64,000 bases of DNA, taken from assembly GCF_033807575.1 (NCBI RefSeq), contig NC_084711.1:1612001-1676000 (forward strand). Direction: 5' to 3'. The DNA comes from Cydia pomonella (lineage: Eukaryota > Arthropoda > Insecta > Lepidoptera > Tortricidae). Shown here one piece after another: positions 54,845 through 64,000 of this stretch. Under the pieces are notes generated by a model. That model saw only the letters and a program-made list of their open reading frames with translations, was not told the origin of the DNA and did no database searches. The translations under genes and the position numbers were made by a program. Position 1 is the first letter of the stretch. Each line of letters begins with the position of its first letter.

Positions 54845-55045
54845 GCAATTTCGCTTTTTGTAACGTCAAAACCGTCGTAAACAAAAATGGCTTTGTTCGC
54901 AAAAAGCTTGTTAATTTTACAGCATCACGCGCTTATGATCGTAATCAGCCAATAGGAGTGTTAGATCGTGACGTTGTGTTTTCGCGGCCAATCAGAGCTC
55001 AGAGATTGTCGGATATAAAATAAGAGTTCTGCACGATATTCTGGG
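54845..55045 (+). promoter_or_regulatory. Promoter-like element cluster
   Basis: Within 180 bp: TGACGTGG (54858), two CCAAT words (AGCCAATAGG near 54949; GGCCAATCAG near 54987), GTGACGTTG (54968) and TATAAAA (55014-55020), the last in plausible register for a start near 55045. No coding exon is recognisable downstream, so the target, if any, is unknown. Confidence 0.3.
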
Positions 55046-55330
55046 ACGGATGGAATGAATGATGCGGACCGCCGAAATGTTGAACACGGAATGACCATTA
55101 ACAATAATGTATGAAATAAAATTAATGGGTGCTCAGGTGAGGTTTTGTGTTGCGTTATGGAACCTTACCGCCGCTATTGCGTAACGATGGTATGTAGTGT
55201 TTGGATTTTCCGAAAGGCTTTTAATAGCATTCAATAAAATAAATTGCATTTTAATTGGCATTCTGAGGGTCATTTGCGGTTTATGTAGCATTTTGGAGAT
55301 GAATTAAAATGGGGGTAATAAATATTTATT

Positions 55331-55994
55331 TCACCACACTGACTCGTAAAGGCTCTTTTGATTGTTCAAAAACTGATGATAAAGTCGCATTTTATCCACC
55401 AGCGTAGCGTAGCATTTTATCCACCAGCAAAGTAATATTATGCTAATTTTGAGTTGTTTGCTTATGTTGGCTGGTAGAATTGACTTTAAAATGATAAATC
55501 TTAATAACAATAATAACGTTCATTTGGATTTGATTTGATTTTGTTAGATGTTTCCAGTCAGTATTTTTTCCTCGCCTTGCTGTGGTGAAAATGTTTGTGT
55601 CTCACTCGGTGGCAAAATTTGTTTACACCTCGTACCTTGAAACCCTCGTAACTCTCAACATTCCACTTCTACGACTTTCATTTTTGGAATCTTTTGCGAG
55701 GGTTTCAAGGCACGAAGGTTAAACAAACTTTGCCTCCGAGTGAAACATAAAATTTTTCACCACATCAACGCGAGGAAAATAATAACTATGAAATAGTAAA
55801 AAATCAAATCCAAATGAACGTACTTAATTAAATATTTATCATCCAAAATCAGCATTTGAAAGTCAATTCTACCAGCTAACATAAGGAAACGACTCAAAAT
55901 TTGCATCTGATCACTTTGCCTCACATGCGGATAAAATGCAACTTTCTCATTAGTTTTTGAACAATCAAGAGGGCCTTTACCAGTTGGTGTGGTT
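55331..55994. mobile_element. 664-bp foldback element
   Basis: Two arms of about 320 bp meet near 55665. The ends CACCACACTGACTCGTAAAG and CTTTACCAGTTGGTGTGG are complements, and the arms share GATTGTTCAAAAACTGATGA, GCTGGTAGAATTGACTTT, ACGTTCATTTGGATTTGATT and CACTCGGTGGCAAA. A local repeat (GCATTTTATCCACCAGC twice, 55388-55429) differs between the arms. Non-coding. Confidence 0.8.
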
Positions 55995-55999
55995 AAAAT

Positions 56000-56440
56000 A
56001 ACTATTAAAAAGGATATATAACAAGTAAACGCAGATAGATAACCGATAAGTGTTTTATATGTTTAAAGTATTCACAGAGCAAGTTAAACTAACTTTATAA
56101 CTGCTCGTAAATGCTGCATGTTCCTATTTATGAATAATGCTACAGAACTCTTGATATTACCTGGCATGTCTTCCTTCGTAGTCTTAAAATAAAAGTTAAA
56201 AAGATAAGATAAGATACATTTAATTTCATTGAAAAATATTCAAAATTAAAACAAACATAATATGCTTAAACAATGTAAATAATATAAATGGATAAACATA
56301 TTTTACATCAATAACTTAATATCTTAGGTATTTTGTGTTAGTAAGTCAATGCACGGCCCGATTCGAAGAATGAGATACGACAACGACAAGTGAATTAAAC
56401 GTTTAACCTTTACTATAAATAACAAAATAAGTAGAGGTAG
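56000..56440. other. Unassigned AT-rich DNA
   Basis: No gene-like content seen. Confidence 0.4.
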
Positions 56441-56445
56441 TTTTT

Positions 56446-56663
56446 TAGGGTTCCGTGCCCAAAGGATAAAACGGGTCCCTATTACTAAGATTCCGCTGAC
56501 CGTTCGTCTGTCTATCTGTCACCAAGCTGTATCTCATGAACCGTGATAGTTAGACAGTTTAAATTTTCACAGATGATGTATTTCTGTTGCCGCTATAACA
56601 ACAAATACTAAAAAGTATGGAATCCCTCGGTGGGCGAGTCGGACTCGCATTAGTCCGGTTTTT
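56446..56663 (+). repeat. Dispersed repeat, 'AGGGTTCCGT' family, copy 2
   Basis: AGGGTTCCGTGCCCAAAGGA to GCATTAGTCCGGTTTTT. Parallels 4210-4402 through CATGAACCGTGATAG and GTTGCCGCTATAACAACAAA. Confidence 0.75.
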
Positions 56664-56949
56664 ATTTCTAGAGATAAGTAGTGAGGAATTTATGGCGCAC
56701 TCGATGATTCCACTTTGAACCTGATTAGTAAATGCTATGTTATTTGCAAAATACCCAAGGAATAAGTTTACACGTCGTTATTTAATTTGGGACAAATGCA
56801 AATAAATTTCAACTGCCTTTTAATAAATATCTAATAATTGAAGACTCGACCATCTAACCCGTTGCGTGTGCAATGCTGAGTATGCCACTTGGTTCAGCAG
56901 CCAAAGGCACGCCGTTGACGCATGGCTTCCTTCCGGCATTCGGCTAGTT

Positions 56950-57030
56950 AGAATATCTGCGTTTCAGTTACCCACAACACAAGCCTCCTTGAACTTACTG
57001 TGTGGCTTAGTCAATTTGTGTAAGAATGTC
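56950..57030 (+). mobile_element. SINE tail (19.4 kb type), plus strand
   Basis: CAGTTACCCACAACACAAGC then TGTGTGGCTTAGTCAATTTG and TGTAAGAATGTC; head absent. Confidence 0.65.
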
Positions 57031-57137
57031 GGATATTCAAGATATTTAATGGTTATTAAAAATCTAGTGTTAGTTAGTTGTTTAGTTAGCAGGCCAGACC
57101 AGCTGTGGTCATACTTTATAATAAACAAACAAATATT

Positions 57138-57305
57138 ATAGGGAGCCCACGGTAAGCCAAGAAGGCTTGTGTTGTGGGTACTCAGACAACGATGTATATA
57201 ATATAAAAATACTAAAATACATAGAAAACATCCATGACTCCGAAACAAATATGCTCATCACACAAATAAATGTATTATTCACTAGGTCAGACCGGTCGTC
57301 GGTTA
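57138..57305 (-). mobile_element. SINE (19.4 kb type), head-deleted, minus strand
   Basis: AAGGCTTGTGTTGTGGGTAC, AATACATAGAAAACATCCAT and ATGCTCATCACACAAATAAA parallel the SINE; B-box DNA is deleted and only part of the A-box side (CACTAGGTCAGACCGGTCGT) remains. Confidence 0.7.
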
Positions 57306-57691
57306 CAATTATGTCGGAAGGGTGCTGGCTTGCACCTAGTGTGGACGCACATTCGCAGCAAAAATTGGCTATATCAGTCACCTGAGAGCGTACCTGTGAC
57401 GCTCTCAGCGATAGAACGCAGTCGCTGTGGCTGAAAACAGCTAAGGAGTTGATGATGATGGATAGTTATTACTATCAATAATTGTGTCAGTACTTTCCAT
57501 CAGCGTTTTAAAGGACATCAGGAAGGTTCTATATAATTTTGAATAGCAGAGGGCAGAAATACATGGGCATATGAAGCCAAGACCCAAATAAGCATTGTCT
57601 CATTTTCTTCGTTGAAAATTACTTACAATTACCTACAAATATAGGCAGTCTCACTATATCACTTTAAACAACGTCATATTTAAAAAAAAAC

Positions 57692-58045
57692 ATTTTCCAT
57701 CGCATGTATAACGGGGAGTGCTCCGAGGGATTGTTCGGGTTAATCCCTGCCGCTTCTCTCCGCCATCGCACTACGCGACAACATTTCCATCCTCACCACT
57801 TTGGTTGGCAGTCCTCAACTGTGCGTTTCTCCAAAAACTTCCTACCACGCACAGCTAAACTATGGAATGATCTGTCGCCTGCGGTATTTCCGCACCGATA
57901 CAGCCTCCAAGTAAAGAGCTTAAATAAGGGCCGGCAATGCAATAACCCCTCTGGTGTTGCAGGTGTCCATGGGTGACGGTAATCGCTTACCATTAGGCAA
58001 TTTATCTGCTCGTTTACTACCCATATAAATAAAAATGAAAATAAA
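57692..58045 (+). mobile_element. LINE C-terminus and 3' end (NFLPRT family), copy 2
   Basis: GECSEGLFGLIPAASLRHRT, HFGWQSSTVRFSKNFLPRTA and KLWNDLSPAVFPHRYSLQVK, then a broken tail (GRQCNNPSGVAGVHG) and a 3' part with GGTAATCGCTTACCATTAGG and an A-rich end. It extends the copy at 47875 upstream. A 5'-truncated CR1/Jockey-like LINE. Confidence 0.7.
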
Positions 58046-58576
58046 ACCAATAGTACGTCATCACAATAAAATTAGTATTATGCGAAAAACGCGTAAGTCT
58101 GCAGGTTAAATCTTCGCTTTAGAAAAAAAGGGCCTTTCGCTTGGCAGCAGAAAAGTCCATTAAAGTTTCCAGTTTACTCAATAAGTAATTTAAGCAACTT
58201 TTAACTATGACTGACAACACAATTACTAGAACCAATTCTTTCCCTGCCATTTAGAAGGTTTATCCTCATGCGTCTATAAACTCATAATAAGGTTCAAACG
58301 GTTCAGCCAGCACAGTTTGCAACACGGTTGCAAAAAAAAATATCGGCAGTTTGAGGCCTTTCTCTAGGAACTTCATCAATTCTAAACCTGATTTTCTTTA
58401 CTTTTGCGCGATAGAAAATGATCACGAACATAGTCTCAAATCCTCTTTAAATGTGTGTAACAATTATTCCACAAAAGCTTAATGAAATTTGCCTTTAAAA
58501 ATGTGCAATTTTATTTTTGGTCTAACTCATCGATTACTTTTCATCGTCAGAGGCCTTTGCGTCTTTTGCAGACGAT

Positions 58577-58720
58577 TTATGCATTGATGTTTAGACAACG
58601 GGCTTTGTGACTGTGGCGGTCGATGCGTGAGTGGCACGACCTCCCACATTTTTGGCACAGAAAGCTCATGCCACCTGAGGTTCCAGTCCCAGTGATGCAG
58701 CGACCATGTTCGGGAGGCAC
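58577..58720 (-). mobile_element. LINE fragment with C2H2-type finger
   Basis: The minus strand reads GGMSFLCQKCGRSCHSRIDR then HSHKARCLN, a C-x2-C...H-x-C finger resembling the C-terminal 'CxxCGRxFxSRIGLxSHxRxC' of several lepidopteran LINE proteins. Only about 45 codons are recognisable. Confidence 0.45.
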
Positions 58721-58724
58721 CGTC

Positions 58725-59220
58725 CAAGAGTGTGGTGTAGCAAAAATCCCACTGTTAGAAATATGATGATAGTATACCAAACTTTTTTTAAACTAACTAA
58801 AAATAACAATTCCAAAACATGATATCCGCAGTCCCGGGCACATGCACATCCATCTCGCTCACACTTATGCTCAGCGAGAGAAGAACCTGAACCCACGAGG
58901 TCTTAAATAAACTTCACTTAATGTTACGGTTAACCGTCAAACTAAAATGATTAGCCGAGATGTCAAGTTTGGCATGTCACCCAGGTACCTTAACAAGTTA
59001 ATTTACGTTGAGACTGAGTAGATGTTCGTGCGTTGTTTGTCTTTGTAGTCGATTTATTATGTAGCGCGGTACACCGCCATAACAGACACGACGTTAGGTT
59101 TAATTGTCTTTAGGCTTGTATTCGTCTTTTGGGGATAAGTTTGGATTAATTTGTAGTGTGTTGGTTCAGGGTGATTACTCTTTCATTTTTTTATTTAAGT
59201 TAGTATGTATATTAGTTAGT
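58725..59220. other. Unassigned DNA
   Basis: No gene-like content seen. Confidence 0.35.
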
Positions 59221-59224
59221 GTGG

Positions 59225-59395
59225 GTAAAATGTTGGAAGCTAAATTTGACACACTTCCCGATTTTCGATTGAGCTGAAATTTTGCGTATATATGTAAATT
59301 GGACGACAATGCAATATTATGATGACATGAATCTGATCTGATGATGGAGACAGCAGGTGGCAATGGGAACAACGCAAACTAATTGTGTTTAGGGG
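59225..59395 (+). repeat. Dispersed repeat with CTGATGATGGAG unit
   Basis: GATTGAGCTGAAATTTTGCG then GATCTGATGATGGAGACAGC; related to the tandem units at 35471-35710. Confidence 0.5.
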
Positions 59396-59449
59396 TAGTT
59401 AGAATAAAGTTATCTCGATGAGTATAAAGTTGCCCGTGGAAAGAAAAGT

Positions 59450-59520
59450 ACAGTCAGCGATAAAAGCTTGTACCAAAAATGAAATTTTTGACAAAAACTT
59501 GTATATTTGTTAAGTTACTG
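59450..59520 (+). mobile_element. Half copy of the 19.9 kb-type MITE
   Basis: GTACAGTCAGCGATAAAAGC begins it and AAACTTGTATATTTG follows; no matching right end. Confidence 0.4.
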
Positions 59521-59999
59521 TGATTACACAAATAATTTGGTAAGACCAAATAAGCCTGCCGCATAGGTAAAGTTTAGATAAAACTTAAAAACAAATTAAA
59601 CCGGTGGTCAAAAAGCAGGCTGCATCAACCACTTCAAATCTTTGTTAAGTAAAATACAATATCAGAGGGTTCACTCACGGAGCTACTTATTCAGATGCTG
59701 AACCGCATTTTACATTTAACGATACAAGATGTTTAGCAAGAAGCCTTCTCTTATAAAGAATAAGAAACCATTTATTGCCACACGTAAAATATAATTTGGC
59801 ACAAAATATCTAATAATAGCATTAACAATTGGCAAGCGTAACAAAAGGAACGGGTAGCTATTTACAAATACAAATCGTTTATTTAGCAAACATTTTTTAC
59901 AAATTTTGAAATTGTGATGAATTTTTTTTTGAAGTCCCTGTATGCGTGACTGACAAGAAGATGCCTAACACCTTCCCTATTTCGATCTGTAATTTTCAA

Positions 60000-60095
60000 T
60001 GGAACTAAAGGTCTGTTTGTTATCACTTAAGCTTATATATATATTAATATGTGACTGTTTGTTTCCTAAATAAATTTAAAAAAAAATTGAGATAA
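60000..60095 (+). mobile_element. CR1-like LINE 3' tail
   Basis: GACTGTTTGTTTCCTAAATA then AATTTAAAAAAAAA parallels the tail at 62590-62628 (GGCTGTTTGTTTTTTAAATA). Upstream coding sequence is not recognisable. Confidence 0.5.
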
Positions 60096-60240
60096 CAGAT
60101 TGAACTTAACATAAATTAGATTTTACAATTAACTTAATATCCATAGGCCCCAAACTAGGCGCAGCCTGTATCTAGGGAACCGGGAAAATAGATTTTACTG
60201 AGAAATTTTAACAAAACTGTAGGTGTGGCCGTTTTTTGGA

Positions 60241-60656
60241 TAAGTAAACTAAAATATAAAATTAATTTAAGTTTAAAAATACATACAGAATAAATACAAA
60301 TAAAAAATACAATCAAAAATAAAATATACAGGTGAGACATGCGTAAGTGGATTTATTTCATTACAAAATGACCGCGCAGCGCTGATTTTAAATCCGTCCC
60401 CCCTTCATTAAACGACATTGATAGGCGTGCGGATGAATAACTTAATGTCACGTTATCCCATCTAATTTAACTATAATAGTAGTTTATGTGACTGTTACAT
60501 AATGAAAGGCATGAAAATACGAGTGTCGATTAATGAAACGAATGAAATGAGTTTCATAAAAAGATCACACGAGTATTCTTTGTATTTCGAGTTTGTTTGT
60601 ATTTATTCTGTATGTATTTTTAAACTTAAATTAATTTTATATTTTAGTTTACTTAT
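60241..60656. repeat. Long exact inverted repeat, ~62-bp arms
   Basis: 60241-60302 and 60593-60656 are complementary without visible mismatch (AAATACATACAGAATAAATA within), separated by ~290 bp. The short open frames across the arms share the same residues for this reason. Confidence 0.75.
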
Positions 60657-60659
60657 GTG

Positions 60660-62040
60660 TTGTATAAAACTATACACTGCTTTTACTAAACAAAACAATT
60701 AAAATTAAATGTTTTTTTTTTTTAATTTTGATCAGAGACAAACTAGAGTCGGGGGCCGACTCCATTATCGTTCGATATCAAGTACTTATCATGCGATATT
60801 TGTCAAAATTGTTGGCAACTGACATTCAATTTCGAATAGAACGTTATCTCGACTGATATTAGAATAGAGGTCTAATCAAATTTCTTTGTTTCTCAGAGAT
60901 GTTCTAAATTTGAATGAAATTAACGTATCAGTTATCGATACGTTGCAGTGATTATTACGATACACCCAGAGCAGATAGATGTTTGTCAATATAGGCCGTT
61001 AGCTTATTGTGTTTGAATATAGTATAATGGGGTTACGATATGGATGTAAGTAAATTATAATAAATTCGTATGTACTTACTTTATAGAAGTAAGAATCCAA
61101 ACCTACAACTTTACAAGCAACTCAACAACGTAAAAATAGGTCAACCACACATCAAGTCTCTTTCAGAAACTCGTATCATTGGTTACTGTTGTTTGATTTT
61201 CAACCTTGATTATAATTACGTAAGGTTCAAGTTTGACTGTACACAAATCCTAATACGAACGAGATTTCCTTTCCATATTTCGCAGCCAAGCAACACGGCT
61301 GAGTGGCGTGCTTCAGTCAAAGGTCAAAAGAGTCCTGTAGAGAAAAATGAGCTTTTCTATATTAGGTATTTGCAATATGTCGCTTTCGATGATATTTGAT
61401 TTCACCCAAAATAGTTATTGAATCGGCCTCACAAAGTAACTAGAGCAAAAAATTGCAAAAACTACATATTATTATTTTGCCTCAAACCGCCCAGAGCCCT
61501 TAAAAAATGTCCCCCATTCCACTTATATTTTGAACCTTTATTTTGACAAATCAAAACTGCATTTGTTTTAGCTAGTTTTGATTTGTGGGGGGCTAAGGGA
61601 TAAAACAGGAACACGTGGCAGAGCCAATAGCCAACATTTTAAACTACATACGATATTTAGCAACGAAAATGCCGTTTGATAATAAGAATATGACATATGT
61701 AATGCTTTGGAGAGATGTGACTTATCTAAGATACAGATACAAAATACTTATTTTCATCTTGTATTTGAAATACTTTTTTGAAAATATTTTGTATTTAGAT
61801 ACTTTCTTTTCGTATATTAGTATTTTGTAAATACTTTTTTGCTTAAATACTTTTTCTAATTAATTTCACCGTTTTATTTTCAAAACACATGCAGTGTGTT
61901 CGTGTTGCAGATTTACATTTCTACCTGCTTTGAAAATTGTAACCGTCTTTTAATGAACTGCGAAAATAAATCGAAGTTCTCAATGTTACCGTCTCGTTCA
62001 CCTAAATATTATATAACGGGAGAGCAAAGTGTCAGCACGT
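60660..62040. other. Unassigned AT-rich DNA
   Basis: About 1.4 kb without recognised domains. Open frames of 109 and 71 codons (61070, 61615) have AT-driven composition and no known motifs. Confidence 0.4.
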
Positions 62041-62046
62041 CACAGT

Positions 62047-62630
62047 GATAAGACGTGGTTTTCCATTAGAAAACTGTGATTATTTTTCGTCAGCAGCTAA
62101 ACATAGTCTCCCTCCATTGGAGAAAAGAAAAGCATATCTAGATGTTTTATTTTTATTTAAAATTATTAGAAGTCACATAGATTCTAACCTTTTATTAGAT
62201 AGCGTTTCCTTCAAAATCTCTCGTTTCCACTCACGTTCTAAACCCACATTTTCTATTTCCTCCTGTGGCACACAGTATGCTAAAAACTCTTTCTTTAGGC
62301 GCACTTGTTATTTGTATAATGAATCTCTTAACGATATAGATATTTTTGTTCATAGTTTGTCCGTGTTCAAGAACAAAGTTCGGCAAATTTTGTTTTCTAG
62401 AAATTGATCAATTTGGTTCCAGTCCTATTTTTCATACTTTTGTATGTTTTCTTAACTTACTTGCATGTAGCACACAACTAAACCGGTAATTTATAATTGC
62501 GTAATTTACATTTCCATGTAATAGTTTTCTTAGTAATGTAGGAAACTTTAGGCCTATTTTTAGTTCATTTACTTTAGACATATTTGTAAAAGGCTGTTTG
62601 TTTTTTAAATAAATTAAAAAAAAAAAAGGA
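62047..62630 (+). mobile_element. CR1-like LINE, 5'-truncated, with poly(A)
   Basis: A 120-codon frame reads LPPLEKRKAYLDVLFLFKII, IDSNLLLDSVSFKISRFHSR, CGTQYAKNSFFRRTCYLYNE and IDIFVHSLSVFKNKVRQIL. This is the C-terminus of a CR1-group LINE protein, ending at 62407 without a break. A 3' untranslated region of about 200 bp ends in an 11-A tail near 62628. RT core and start are absent. Confidence 0.75.
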
Positions 62631-62689
62631 TCCTTATGCATCGTGGTCACGTCGCCATTACCTACTTACTTAGGGATTCAGTATTTTGC

Positions 62690-63240
62690 AAAGAGTTTCG
62701 GTTTTAGGGACTCGTAACGTTTCGCCATGTACGTTTGTCTGTACGTCTGTCTGTCCGTGGCTATGCTCCGTGATTGTTAATGCTAGAAATCGCCAATTTG
62801 GCATGGATATAAAAATCAATAATGACGACAAAAAAATGGTAAAATAGTTTTAGAAACAAATATTTTTAGGGTAGAGTTAAACTAAGCTAAGTTTGCAGCG
62901 ATTTTGATAGCTCAGAGCGGTGCAAGTGTTATTTTAAACGTCAATCTTCAATAAGATTATGACTTTTTAAAATAACACTTGCACCGTCTTAGCTATCAGA
63001 ATCGCTGCCAACTTAGCTTGTTCTAACTCTACCTCCCTTACAGTTGACGTAATGGGGGAACAATCTTTTTTTCGCTTCAATCTTTTATCGTTGGATAGGA
63101 ATTTCAAAACAAATAATGTTTTTGACCAATATTATTTGATAAAATAAATATTTTCGGAAACAATCGCTCGGAAAGAAAAAAATATGTGGCCCTCTGACTT
63201 TTAAACCACTGCTTGTTGTGTACCATCACCCGCAAAAGTG
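62690..63240 (+). repeat. ~700-bp-type dispersed repeat, copy with nested MITE
   Basis: TTTCGCCATGTACGTTTGTC, (TGTC)n, GGCTATGCTCCGTGATTGTT and ATCGCTCGGAAAGAAAAAAA parallel 22070-22450. The copy is interrupted at 62874-63029. Confidence 0.7.
62874..63029. mobile_element. 156-bp TA-flanked MITE
   Basis: Arms of about 65 bp: GAGTTAAACTAAGCTAAGTT pairs with AACTTAGCTTGTTCTAACTC, and GCAAGTGTTATTTTAAA with TTTAAAATAACACTTGC. TA lies on both sides (62872-62873, 63030-63031). The related repeat near 22256-22270 reads straight through GGGTACCTCCC where this one is split after GGGTA, confirming insertion with TA duplication. Confidence 0.9.
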
Positions 63241-63254
63241 CTTGGCGACTTTAT

Positions 63255-63870
63255 CAATATTCATTCATAATTTCTCCATTCAATTTCGCGCATATAAAAA
63301 AAATTACTCTCTACTGTATACTCTGTAGATGTGTGGTTTCCATTAAAACATATTCATTAACATTAAATTCCTAATCAACGAAAGTAATCAAATACTAGAA
63401 ACTCATTAACTGAAACAAGATCTGAAAATGACGTGTTACGAGTTGGTTTATCATCCCATTTTATGGCGAAAGCGATTCATTTCGCAACCGCGACGCTAAA
63501 ATGCTCAGGCAATTACTGGTTAATGCTATTATCAAGGTATTCTTAGTAATTCAAGAACTGTAATCTTATTTAATCCACTTGGGTGACTTTGAAAATGAAG
63601 ATCGCACTTAAATAAATATATGTACTTGGTACTCAAATTAATGCCTCGAGAACATTTTAACGTGATGTATCTACTGTTTTAGATAAAAGATGTGTTATCC
63701 GTGTTTTTTTTACTGTTTTATCTATGTTTTTGTAATTTTTTTAACAATCCAACTTTAAATATTCTTTTAAGGTTTTAGTTAAACTTGTCTACCCTTGCAA
63801 ATGAAGTCTAGGTTTGGTGTGGATTTTTTCATGGCACGTATAATCGTATATAAAACGTGTAAAAATTCAA
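63255..63870. other. Unassigned AT-rich DNA
   Basis: No recognised gene or repeat; 63430-63530 is less AT-rich, without a sustained frame. Confidence 0.4.
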
Positions 63871-63876
63871 TATAAG

Positions 63877-64000
63877 AACCGGACAAGTGCGAGTCGGACT
63901 CGCCCACCGAGGGTTCCGTACTTTTTAGTATTTGTTGTTATAGCGGCAACAGAAATACATCATCTGTGAAAATTTCAGCTGTCTAGCTATCACGGTTCAT
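63877..64000 (-). repeat. Dispersed repeat, 'AGGGTTCCGT' family, copy 3 (edge)
   Basis: AACCGGACAAGTGCGAGTCG through GGCAACAGAAATACATCATC to ATCACGGTTCAT, the complement of the family's 3' two thirds; the rest lies beyond the window. Confidence 0.75.

Noticed and set aside
61070..61399. 109-codon open frame
   Set aside because: AT-driven residue content, no motif, no conserved neighbour; not called.

Overview
This 64 kb window looks like nuclear DNA of a moth or butterfly (Lepidoptera). It is AT-rich. I could not recognise a single intact host protein-coding gene, functional tRNA or rRNA gene. The lepidopteran call is an inference from repeat types: 5'-truncated RTE, CR1/Jockey and R4/Dong-like LINEs, tRNA-headed SINEs, a mariner, a BEL/Pao LTR element, and many TA- or TTAA-flanked MITEs with large inverted repeats. 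No species can be named. The window is best read as an intergenic region or a very large intron that has become a stack of nested mobile elements.

Layout. 0-13 kb: mostly unassigned AT-rich DNA with a dispersed repeat (4.2 kb), an RTE fragment (5.3 kb), two tRNA-like sequences facing each other in a 438-bp palindrome (6.8-7.3 kb), a split ATTCGY hexamer array (8.2-8.9 kb), a TA-flanked MITE (8.7 kb), and inverted-repeat elements near 11.0 and 11.9 kb. 13.8-19.3 kb: a 5.5-kb block bounded by ~31-bp inverted termini with a recurring TACGCC-type motif near its ends. It holds a SINE, a possible small exon and a broken RNase H-encoding LINE with a 395-bp tandem duplication. 19.4-25.4 kb: a SINE, a MITE, and a 2.1-kb foldback element with ~575-bp arms whose uninserted counterpart lies 1 kb upstream.

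26.6-36.3 kb: blocks of palindromic AAAACTAGTTTT motifs surround a mariner pseudogene (27.2-28.4 kb), a complete but internally deleted BEL/Pao element with LTRs that look identical (28.5-32.8 kb), and an RTE 3' end. 37-50 kb: a perfect palindromic MITE, many 5'-truncated LINE 3' ends on both strands, an R4/Dong-like endonuclease fragment bracketed by AAT/TAA repeats, foldbacks and a 22-base C run. 50-64 kb: a TTAA-flanked MITE, a paralogous repeat pair distinguished by a retroposon with a 13-bp target duplication, a SINE split by another retroposon, a 0.66-kb foldback, more LINE ends, and a dispersed repeat carrying a cleanly dated MITE insertion.

How the parts relate. The readable proteins belong to transposable elements and nearly all are broken (mariner transposase, BEL/Pao polyprotein, LINE reverse transcriptases). 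The non-autonomous elements (SINEs, MITEs, foldbacks) would depend on enzymes encoded elsewhere. Several insertions can be ordered because the window contains related copies with and without the insert. The strongest unexplained signals are the ACTAGT palindrome blocks, the 13.8-19.3 kb inverted-terminus block, and the long-armed foldback.
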